From Undivivens sp041654215 (lineage in GTDB: Bacteria; Omnitrophota; Gorgyraeia; Gygaellales; Profunditerraquicolaceae), in the NCBI GenBank assembly GCA_041654215.1, contig JBAZDY010000099.1, positions 1-5,757 on the forward strand: a stretch of DNA of 5,757 bases, read 5' to 3'. The position numbers and the translations under genes were made by a program. This document shows, piece by piece, positions 1 to 3,821 of the stretch. The notes below the pieces were generated by a model. The model had not been told where the DNA came from. It was given only the letters and a program-made list of their open reading frames with translations, and made no database searches. How positions within the stretch are numbered: position 1 is the first letter of the stretch; each line of letters opens with the position of its first letter.

Positions 1-84
1 CGAATACTTAGCCTTCCGATAAGCTAAGGTATCACGCACAAGCGAATACTTAGCCTTCCGATAAGCTAAGGTATCACGCACAAG
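1..84. repeat. Two identical tandem 42-bp hairpin repeats
   Basis: Bases 1-42 and 43-84 are the same 42-base unit, with no mismatch. Each unit holds an imperfect inverted repeat: CTTAGC on the left, GCTAAG on the right, about 10 bases between. Outside it TAC faces GTA, with one extra G in the right arm. The unit ends ATCACGCACAAG and the next begins CGAATACT. The array starts at the first base of the window, so it may extend further left. No protein can be read convincingly here. It is not CRISPR-like, because there are no unique spacers between the copies. The function is unknown; an intergenic structured repeat is the plain description. Confidence 0.9.
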
Positions 85-208
85 CGAATACTTTCACACG
101 CGTAAACACTTGCCCAATTCCACTCAGGGGCAAAGTGTTATTCCTATTGGCTAAGGTGTAACACACAGGTGAATACTTGGCCATCCTATTGGCCAAGGTA
201 CAACCGGG
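85..208. repeat. Degenerate continuation of the 42-bp hairpin array
   Basis: The array continues in diverged form. CGAATACT recurs at 85-92. A hairpin at about 103-139 pairs AACACTTGCCC with GGGGCAAAGTGTT. A partial unit (TTCCTATTGGCTAAGGTG, then AACACACAGG) spans about 141-169. A nearly full unit from 170 pairs CTTGGCC (176-182) with GGCCAAG (191-197). The sequences differ from the perfect copies, but the arms still pair and the right arm keeps one extra purine (AAGGT against ACTT). These compensating changes suggest that folding is conserved. Copy boundaries in this part are approximate. Confidence 0.7.
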
Positions 209-228
209 TTAAAACCCGGGGATTTCTG
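204..228. repeat. Inverted-repeat element, copy A (hairpin + GGATTTCTG)
   Basis: CCGGGTT (204-210) pairs with AACCCGG (213-219), and GGATTTCTG follows at 220-228. A second hairpin followed by the same nine bases is at 2766-2790, 2.5 kb away, with compensated changes in the stem. Neither strand has a T-run after the stem, so this is not an ordinary intrinsic terminator. It is probably a small dispersed intergenic repeat; its function is unknown. Confidence 0.6.
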
Positions 229-374
229 GGTTAGGGGATTAAAGGGGAATGACGCTGAAATAAGTACTCATTATATCCGGCAGCTCACCAACCGCACCGG
301 CGAATGCGCAGCGCACAAGATCAGGGGCACGGACTTCAAGCGGCATCAAGACACCGGGATCGAAAAAAGAGAAA
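229..374. other. Non-coding stretch, no feature recognised
   Basis: Between the repeats and the tRNA I find no convincing reading frame, RNA gene or promoter. On the minus strand, just past the tRNA 3' end (374 to 363), the sequence is T-rich (TTTCTCTTTTTT) but has no stem of its own before it. That may help end the tRNA transcript; I would not call it a terminator. Confidence 0.5.
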
Positions 375-447
375 TGGACCCGAGCGGAGTCGAACCGCTG
401 ATCTCCGCAATGCGAATGCGGCGTTCTCCCAACTGAACTACGGGCCC
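375..447 (-). tRNA. tRNA-Ala (anticodon CGC)
   Basis: Read on the minus strand from 447 to 375, this 73-base sequence folds as a full cloverleaf. The acceptor arm is GGGCCCG with CGGGTCC, the D stem GTTC/GAAC, the anticodon stem CCGCA/TGCGG, and the T stem AGCGG/CCGCT with loop TTCGACT. The seven-base anticodon loop TTCGCAT puts CGC at positions 34-36, which reads the alanine codon GCG. The third acceptor pair is G3:U70, the classic identity element for alanyl-tRNA synthetase, so anticodon and acceptor agree. The discriminator is A73. The 3' CCA is not encoded (the next bases are TTTC), so it must be added by tRNA nucleotidyltransferase. The gene lies 80 bases downstream of the last prepilin, on the same strand. 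Confidence 0.96.
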
Positions 448-489
448 GAAACTACGGCTCTATGTATTCTGGGATATATAACAACAGTG

Positions 490-524
490 AGTATATAGTT
501 TAACACAGACGTCTGAAAGGTCAA
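490..524 (-). promoter_or_regulatory. Possible promoter for tRNA-Ala
   Basis: On the minus strand TTGACC (524-519) is followed by TAAACT (502-497) at a 16-base spacing, giving a plausible but weak sigma-70 pair. A better -10 match, TATACT (495-490), sits 23 bases from TTGACC, too far for a standard pair. The stretch is AT-rich and lies between the prepilin stop (528) and the tRNA. Read-through from the prepilin gene is the alternative. Confidence 0.35.
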
Positions 525-527
525 ATA

Positions 528-1073
528 TTAATTCAGCGAAACGGAGGGCATATTGCCGGAGGAAAACATGGACACTTCCGGATTGTTGGTGGAAACGCCT
601 GAAGCCGGATCATAACGCGCTGCAATGGAAAAATTCATGTAATTGACTGAAGCCGGCACCGTGCAGACAAAAGATACGACTTTACGGCTCAAGATCGTAT
701 AAGTCCCAGGGCTGCCGCTGTAATTGTCGTATTTGCGCAGTTGGTGCGTCGTGGAGTCGTAGCCGTAGGCCACCTGGCGGTCCGACCCGTCTCTGACGCC
801 GTTCTTGTTGTAATCCACCCAGATGGTGACAAGCGAAGTATTCCCTCCGGAGGTGTTTATAGCCAGCGGCCATTCGCCGCTGGATCCCAGCGCGCTGTTC
901 AAATCCTTACACAAGGATGCGGATATGAAATAGACGTCGTTCTGCAGTCTCGATGCCCGGTCTATATCGTTTACCTCAAAACGGCCGAAAAGCTCGAAAT
1001 TGGCCGCGGTCATCACCACTACCCCCAAGATCATGACGACGAGAATCAATTCTATCAATGTGAAGGCTTTCAT
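528..1073 (-). CDS. PilW/GspJ-like minor prepilin
   Basis: This 181-residue prepilin is probably a minor subunit placed at the filament or pseudopilus tip. It begins MKAFTLIELILVV. The class III prepilin signal predicts cleavage after Ala3, leaving Phe at +1 and the conserved Glu at +5 (Glu8), followed by a hydrophobic helix to about residue 27. Ala at -1 is less usual than Gly. Residues 87-98 (DYNKNGVRDGSD) resemble an EF-hand or dockerin calcium loop, with Asp1, Asn3, Asn5, Gly6, Asp9 and Asp12. They are followed by RQVAYGYD and QLRKYD, a layout I associate with PilW/GspJ proteins. I start at the ATG at 1073, because the frame open to 1187 only adds a 38-residue basic leader from a TTG. A GAGGAG lies about 14 bases upstream of the ATG, which is rather far. 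Prepilin status is firm; the exact subfamily is less so. Confidence 0.88.
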   Translation of the reverse strand: MKAFTLIELILVVMILGVVVMTAANFELFGRFEVNDIDRASRLQNDVYFISASLCKDLNSALGSSGEWPLAINTSGGNTSLVTIWVDYNKNGVRDGSDRQVAYGYDSTTHQLRKYDNYSGSPGTYTILSRKVVSFVCTVPASVNYMNFSIAARYDPASGVSTNNPEVSMFSSGNMPSVSLN

Positions 1074-1152
1074 AATAAAGCCAGGGGCTCCTCTCTTCTC
1101 CCGGCGAGGCTTCGGCTTAACCGGCCGGACACTAAACCTATTACTACTCAGT

Positions 1153-1187
1153 AATATAGCGTTCTGATAATCCGAAGCGAAAGTCAA
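1153..1187 (-). promoter_or_regulatory. Possible promoter for the PilW-like gene
   Basis: On the minus strand TTGACT (1187-1182) and TATATT (1158-1153) both resemble sigma-70 hexamers but are 23 bases apart. TTCGCT (1181-1176) would give the usual 17-base spacing to TATATT but matches the -35 poorly. The site lies about 80 bases before the ATG at 1073 and just downstream of the CGCGCTC box array, which suits a regulated start. The evidence is weak. Confidence 0.25.
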
Positions 1188-1204
1188 CCCGCTTCACTGC
1201 TAAC

Positions 1205-1251
1205 CGCGCTCAAGACAGAACAGACGCGCTCCCCGGCGCATACACGCGCTC
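1205..1251. repeat. Three CGCGCTC boxes at exact 20-bp spacing
   Basis: CGCGCTC occurs at 1205-1211, 1225-1231 and 1245-1251 (GAGCGCG on the minus strand). The step is exactly 20 bases, close to two helical turns, so all three boxes face the same side of the DNA. The 13 bases between boxes are unrelated. The array lies between the PilV-like stop (1294) and the start at 1073, just upstream of the TTGACT at 1187. It looks like a cluster of regulator-binding sites; no known operator is recognised. Confidence 0.55.
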
Positions 1252-1293
1252 ATCTCCCACGGGTACAACCGGGGGGGTCCTGCGTTAAGGACA

Positions 1294-1692
1294 CTATGGA
1301 ATATATTCCGTCCAGTTAATAGTCAGTTTAACCCTCCGCAGATTGTGGAAATCCTGGACTTCGTACTTGGCGCTGTAAACCAGGCGGTTGAGCGTCCTCT
1401 CGGATAACGGAAGACAATTCGGCGACTGCGGAGTAGAGCCGCCTCCGCAGTAATAAGTGGAGGCGGTCAATTCATTGCCGGAAGCGTCCCAGGTATCCGC
1501 CCTGACATGCATCGGCAGAAAAGAAAAGAACTTATAAGCCAACTGCCCGGCAACGGTCTTGGAAGTACTTAATACGGAATGCCTCTTGCCGGCGGTAAAA
1601 ACCGCCATCATCCCGAACATTACCAGCGCCAGCAGCATGCTGGAGACTACCGCTTCCATCAGATTCATGCCCCTGAGCGAACGTATATTCAC
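1294..1692 (-). CDS. PilV/GspI-like minor prepilin (GTG start)
   Basis: This is a 132-residue minor prepilin. The short basic leader MNIRSLRG ends in Gly8, and the predicted mature protein starts MNLMEAVVSSML, with Glu13 at the conserved +5 position and a hydrophobic helix to about residue 33. Met at +1 replaces the usual Phe. Cys82 and Cys93 could form a small disulfide loop. The C-terminal part, with LRRVKLTINW near the end, resembles the final strand of PilV/GspI proteins. The start is GTG at 1692, chosen because GGAG lies 5 bases upstream and the leader is basic. The ATG for Met9 would remove the leader altogether. It follows the pilin ending at 1760 by 67 bases and precedes the PilW-like gene, and PilV- and PilW-type minor pilins usually occur together. 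An overlapping frame at 1689-1895 is a shadow. Confidence 0.87.
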   Translation of the reverse strand: MNIRSLRGMNLMEAVVSSMLLALVMFGMMAVFTAGKRHSVLSTSKTVAGQLAYKFFSFLPMHVRADTWDASGNELTASTYYCGGGSTPQSPNCLPLSERTLNRLVYSAKYEVQDFHNLRRVKLTINWTEYIP

Positions 1693-1697
1693 AACGT

Positions 1698-1701
1698 CTC
1701 C
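1698..1701 (-). promoter_or_regulatory. Ribosome binding site deciding the GTG start at 1692
   Basis: On the minus strand ACGGAG ends five bases (ACGTT) before the GTG at 1692-1690. It is the only good Shine-Dalgarno match near this gene and supports GTG over the internal ATG eight codons later. Confidence 0.6.
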
Positions 1702-1738
1702 GTAATAAACGGCGTCCTTGTCCGGGGCGCCAAAGGAT

Positions 1739-1756
1739 CCTTTTCCCGATAAAAGG
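1739..1756 (-). other. Intercistronic hairpin between pilin and PilV-like genes
   Basis: In the transcript CCTTTT pairs perfectly with AAAAGG across a six-base loop (ATCGGG), starting just after the stop at 1760. The bases next to it also form the palindrome AAAGGATCCTTT (1732-1743), which would compete for pairing. No T-run follows, so this is probably a weak processing or stability hairpin, not a terminator. Confidence 0.35.
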
Positions 1757-1759
1757 CTT

Positions 1760-2179
1760 TTAAGGAATACAGGTATCCCCTGCCCCGGAGGTACATGTTG
1801 CTTCCTCCGCTGTTATGGCTATAGACCAGCTTCGTCCGGATGGGCTGCGCGACGCGGTGGCCGCGCCGGTACCGGTTGTGGTGGAGTAATTCCAATTCAC
1901 ATGGCCTGAGGTGGGCAGGAACACTTTAAGAGAGCTATTCAATGAATTATGGGTTACCGCACCGGAATACGGATAATAGAAGCCGTTCTGCATATAGTAT
2001 ATCTTTTCCGCGGCCTGGAGAAGTTTAAGGGTGGCTTTCGCCTCATTGTCGTAGCTCTTCTCCTTCATTTTCCGCAGGTTAGGCAGGCTTAAAGTCGCCA
2101 GAATGCCTATAATGATAATTACGACCAGCAGCTCGAACGCAGTGAACGCCGTCGTCATCTTCCGACGCATCGAAAGCAT
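1760..2179 (-). CDS. Type IV prepilin, distinct from the tandem pilins
   Basis: This is a 139-residue prepilin. The leader MLSMRRKMTTA is followed by FTAFELLVVIIIIGILATL, with cleavage predicted after Ala11, Phe at +1 and Glu at +5. After the hydrophobic helix comes a charged amphipathic helix (KMKEKSYDNEAKATLKLLQA, about 38-57), then a Tyr-rich segment and a short C-terminal loop closed by Cys129 and Cys136 (CTSGAGDTC). It lacks the HYFSY and AGYY signatures of the three pilins upstream, so it is a separate subfamily: either an alternative major pilin or a core pseudopilin. The start at 2179 is fixed by GGGAGG five bases upstream. A near-consensus promoter lies directly before it, and the PilV- and PilW-like minor prepilins follow, so it heads its own transcription unit. 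Confidence 0.93.
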   Translation of the reverse strand: MLSMRRKMTTAFTAFELLVVIIIIGILATLSLPNLRKMKEKSYDNEAKATLKLLQAAEKIYYMQNGFYYPYSGAVTHNSLNSSLKVFLPTSGHVNWNYSTTTGTGAATASRSPSGRSWSIAITAEEATCTSGAGDTCIP

Positions 2180-2184
2180 ATAAG

Positions 2185-2190
2185 CCTCCC
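2185..2190 (-). promoter_or_regulatory. Ribosome binding site for the pilin starting at 2179
   Basis: GGGAGG on the minus strand lies five bases (CTTAT) before the ATG at 2179. It selects this ATG over two further in-frame ATGs at codons 4 and 8. Confidence 0.75.
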
Positions 2191-2200
2191 TTTCATATAA

Positions 2201-2229
2201 AGTATAGCCGTCCGCCTGGGGCTTGTCAA
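2201..2229 (-). promoter_or_regulatory. Sigma-70 type promoter for the 2179-528 unit
   Basis: On the minus strand TTGACA (2229-2224) and TATACT (2206-2201) are separated by exactly 17 bases, a near-perfect housekeeping promoter. Transcription should start near 2194, leaving only about 15 untranslated bases before the ATG at 2179, with the ribosome binding site inside. It lies 16 bases after the stop of the preceding pilin (2245), so this pilin and the minor prepilins after it have independent transcription. Confidence 0.85.
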
Positions 2230-2244
2230 TTTAATTGTCTTCCT

Positions 2245-2646
2245 CTAATAATAGCCGGCTGCTCCGCTCCATGCGCCGTCGGAATAGCTCAAAGTAATGG
2301 TATATGCCGAAGGGGCATCGGGATGTTTTCCGCCGGAAGTGCATCTCACCGCCGAGGCCGAACCGGCTGCCAGCGAATAAGAAAAGAAATGTGAGGCGGT
2401 ACAAGCGGCAGGGAAATTCACTTCTATAAAGCTGCTCTCGGCGGCGTAGGAGCCGTGCTCCAACCTGTAACTTTCCTGCGCGGAACGTATGGTCCCCAGG
2501 ATGTTTCTCGCCTCTGCAGTCCTGGCTTTTTCGATCGACTTCATAAACTGGATGAAACCGATGGAAGCAAGTATGCCGAGAATAATGATAACCACGATCA
2601 ATTCCAGCAGCGTAAAGCCGTCTTTTTGATGCACGAGAGGGCGCAT
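2245..2646 (-). CDS. Type IV pilin, HYFSY/AGYY family (third copy)
   Basis: This 133-residue prepilin is related to the two tandem 126-residue pilins but clearly diverged. The leader MRPLVHQKDG ends in Gly10. Mature FTLLELIVVIIILGILAS carries Glu at +5, and the amphipathic helix (KSIEKARTAEARNILG, about 36-51) follows. The C-terminal domain has Cys82 and Cys102, 20 residues apart as in its relatives, within HFFSY and RCTSGGK, and ends in AGYY. The start is uncertain. ATG at 2646 has AAGGA only two bases upstream, which is poor. GTG at codon 5 (2634) would put AAGGA about 12 bases upstream and give the leader MHQKDG, closer to the short leaders of its relatives. It is the only pilin here between a terminator upstream and a fresh promoter downstream, so it is probably expressed separately. 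Confidence 0.93.
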   Translation of the reverse strand: MRPLVHQKDGFTLLELIVVIIILGILASIGFIQFMKSIEKARTAEARNILGTIRSAQESYRLEHGSYAAESSFIEVNFPAACTASHFFSYSLAAGSASAVRCTSGGKHPDAPSAYTITLSYSDGAWSGAAGYY

Positions 2647-2832
2647 TTCCTTGTCTTTCTTATGGATGAGAAAGGCTTTGCCGAGAGGACCTCTAAATTC
2701 CGGGATATCTTACTTTATCGGAGGCGCAAGTATGTCCTTTATAAAAACAGACAACCCGCTCACACCCCCGGTTGAAACCGGGGATTTCTGCGCGAAACAC
2801 GGAGATCGTATTTTCCCGCCCGGTGGTATGAC
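2647..2832 (-). other. Structured leader upstream of the third pilin, no gene
   Basis: Between the terminator and the pilin start there is no convincing gene. The minus strand could form a hairpin CTTTCT/AGAAAG with an eight-base loop (2674-2655), just before the start and beside the weak AAGGA. It also has the palindrome AGAGGTCCTCT (2694-2684) and the inverted repeat at 2766-2783. No good promoter is visible: TTGTCT is present but lacks a matching -10 at 16-18 bases. Expression may depend on a non-consensus promoter or on read-through. Confidence 0.4.
2766..2790. repeat. Inverted-repeat element, copy B (hairpin + GGATTTCTG)
   Basis: CCCCGGTT (2766-2773) and AACCGGGG (2776-2783) form an eight-pair stem around GA, and GGATTTCTG (2782-2790) overlaps the right arm. 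The same tail follows a similar stem at 204-228. The third stem base changes from G to C and its partner changes to match, so the pairing is kept. There is no T-run. Confidence 0.6.
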
Positions 2833-2870
2833 AAAAAAACGGCTCCTTTTTCTTGAAGAAAAAGGAGCCG
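2833..2870 (-). terminator. Strong intrinsic terminator after the tandem pilins
   Basis: The minus strand reads CGGCTCCTTTTTCTT, one central C, then AAGAAAAAGGAGCCG (2870-2840), immediately followed by seven T (2839-2833). That is a 13-15 pair stem with a GC-rich base and a U-tract, a textbook rho-independent terminator. It lies about 45 bases after the stop of the pilin at 2915. No T-run is present on the plus side, so it acts only on minus-strand transcripts. Confidence 0.95.
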
Positions 2871-2914
2871 CCGTAAATCAAACGACTTTTCCCATTAGAA
2901 GGTCAGGCTTTCTA

Positions 2915-3295
2915 TTAATAGTATCCGGCAGTTCCGCCCCATACTCCGCTGGAATAATTCAAAGTGATGCTGTAGGCGCTTCCCTGCGGGGTCTTGCCGC
3001 CGGTGGTGCAGCGGGCAGCCGTACCGGTCACGGCCCCTGCGGTGTAGCTGAAATAATGCGTCGTCGTGCAGGCAGAAGGGGCTTCGACGGGAAGGTCGCC
3101 GATGGACGATGCGTACGACCCCTGTTCAAGCTTGTAAGTTTCCTGCGCCGTGCGTATCTGACCGAGGACCATTCTGGCTTCTGCGCTGCGGCCTTTCTCC
3201 ACCATCTTCATGTATTGTGAAAATCCAAGAGTAGCAAGTATACCCAGGATTATAATTACGACAATAAGTTCCAGAAGCGTAAAACCCTTTTTCAT
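2915..3295 (-). CDS. Type IV pilin, HYFSY/AGYY family (tandem copy 2)
   Basis: This 126-residue prepilin is a likely major subunit. The leader MKKG has its cleavage site after Gly4. Mature FTLLELIVVIIILGILATLG has Glu at +5 for subunit assembly, and the amphipathic helix (MKMVEKGRSAEARMVLGQ, about 29-46) leads to the globular domain. Cys76 and Cys96 are placed for the C-terminal disulfide loop, around THYFSY and RCTTGG, and the protein ends AGYY. By my count it differs from the copy at 3395-3775 at 17 of 126 positions, nearly all between residues 53 and 95, with the first 42 residues identical. The start is supported by AAAGGAGG at 3307-3300, four bases upstream. It has its own consensus promoter in front and a strong terminator behind, so it can be made without the upstream genes. 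Confidence 0.96.
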   Translation of the reverse strand: MKKGFTLLELIVVIIILGILATLGFSQYMKMVEKGRSAEARMVLGQIRTAQETYKLEQGSYASSIGDLPVEAPSACTTTHYFSYTAGAVTGTAARCTTGGKTPQGSAYSITLNYSSGVWGGTAGYY

Positions 3296-3299
3296 ACCC

Positions 3300-3307
3300 C
3301 CTCCTTT
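3300..3307 (-). promoter_or_regulatory. Strong ribosome binding site for the pilin starting at 3295
   Basis: AAAGGAGG on the minus strand ends four bases before the ATG. This near-full match to the anti-Shine-Dalgarno sequence fits a highly expressed structural subunit. Confidence 0.8.
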
Positions 3308-3333
3308 GTGAGTTTTTTATTCACACTTGCTGT

Positions 3334-3361
3334 ATTATAGCTCACAGGGATTCGCTGTCAA
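3334..3361 (-). promoter_or_regulatory. Consensus sigma-70 promoter for the second tandem pilin
   Basis: On the minus strand TTGACA (3361-3356) and TATAAT (3339-3334) are both exact consensus hexamers, 16 bases apart. Transcription should start near 3327, giving a leader of about 30 bases that contains the ribosome binding site. The promoter lies in the 99-base gap between the two tandem pilins. No terminator is visible between them, so transcripts from upstream probably also run through. Confidence 0.9.
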
Positions 3362-3394
3362 TCATTATTTTAGGTTCGTGGCACTATCCGGGGA

Positions 3395-3775
3395 TTAATA
3401 ATACCCGGCGGTCCCGCCCCATACTCCGCTGGAATAGACCAGCGTGATGCTATAGGCGCTTCCCTGCGGGGTCTTGCCGCCGGTAGTGCAACGGGTTGCC
3501 GTCCCTCTTGCCGTAGTCGCGGCGTAGCTGAAATAATGCGTCGTCGTGCAGGCGGCAGGCGCCAGTACGGAAAGATTGGTGACCGACGTTGCGTAAGAAC
3601 CGTTTTCCAGTTTATACGCCTCCTGCGCCGTGCGGATCTGCCCGAGAAGCATCCTCGCTTCCGCGCTGCGGCCTTTCTCCACCATCTTCATATACTGCGA
3701 GAACCCCAAAGTGGCAAGAATCCCCAGGATGATAATAACTACAATAAGCTCCAAAAGCGTAAAACCTTTTTTCAT
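3395..3775 (-). CDS. Type IV pilin, HYFSY/AGYY family (tandem copy 1)
   Basis: This 126-residue prepilin is built like its downstream neighbour: leader MKKG, mature FTLLELIVVIIILGILATLG with Glu at +5, an amphipathic helix, Cys76 and Cys96 flanking the THYFSY and RCTTGG segments, and terminal AGYY. It differs from the copy at 2915-3295 mainly in residues 53-95, which in pilins usually contribute to the exposed face. The gene begins 46 bases after the pilC stop with no clear promoter between, so it is probably co-transcribed with pilB and pilC. Its Shine-Dalgarno (AAAAGGAGGGG) is strong, but its core lies about 12 bases from the ATG. No alternative in-frame start is available. Confidence 0.96.
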   Translation of the reverse strand: MKKGFTLLELIVVIIILGILATLGFSQYMKMVEKGRSAEARMLLGQIRTAQEAYKLENGSYATSVTNLSVLAPAACTTTHYFSYAATTARGTATRCTTGGKTPQGSAYSITLVYSSGVWGGTAGYY

Positions 3776-3785
3776 GATAAACCCG

Positions 3786-3796
3786 CCCCTCCTTTT
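3786..3796 (-). promoter_or_regulatory. Strong but distant ribosome binding site for the pilin at 3775
   Basis: AAAAGGAGGGG on the minus strand is an excellent Shine-Dalgarno match, but the GGAGG core (3792-3788) is about 12 bases from the ATG instead of the usual 5-9. Just upstream, at 3806-3815, is the palindrome AACCCGGGTT. Confidence 0.6.
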
Positions 3797-3821
3797 CTAA
3801 AGTTAAACCCGGGTTAAAGTC

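Noticed and set aside
32..80. CACGCACA in the 42-base repeat as part of a c-di-GMP-I (GEMM) riboswitch
   Set aside because: The short match is real, but the rest of the riboswitch core and its two-stem layout are absent, and the motif recurs in tandem.
1..208. CRISPR array
   Set aside because: The perfect units are directly adjacent with no unique spacers, the later units are diverged over their whole length, and no cas gene is present.
304..498. Open plus-strand frame of 64 codons across the tRNA
   Set aside because: It runs antisense through the tRNA-Ala cloverleaf, and the protein has no recognisable character.
741..1154. 137-codon plus-strand frame opposite the PilW-like gene
   Set aside because: It is a shadow of a clear prepilin on the other strand, with no motif of its own.
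1074..1187. N-terminal extension of the PilW-like protein to a TTG at 1187
   Set aside because: It would put 38 basic and polar residues before the prepilin signal, with no ribosome binding site; the ATG at 1073 starts directly at MKAFTLIEL.
1689..1895. 68-codon minus-strand frame overlapping the end of one pilin and the start of the next gene
   Set aside because: It is in a different frame from both clear prepilin genes and shows no prepilin or other motif.
2670..2690. GGCAAAGCC on the minus strand before the third pilin as a GEMM riboswitch core
   Set aside because: Only a short part resembles the CGCAAAGCC segment; the paired ACGCACAGGG half and the receptor helix are not found upstream.
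2651..3220. 189-codon plus-strand frame, including an ATG at 2732 with GGAGG seven bases upstream
   Set aside because: The ribosome binding site is attractive, but the frame passes through the dispersed repeat and the terminator stem and then lies antisense to a well-supported pilin. The protein looks like a shadow. Transcript or conservation data would be needed to revive it.
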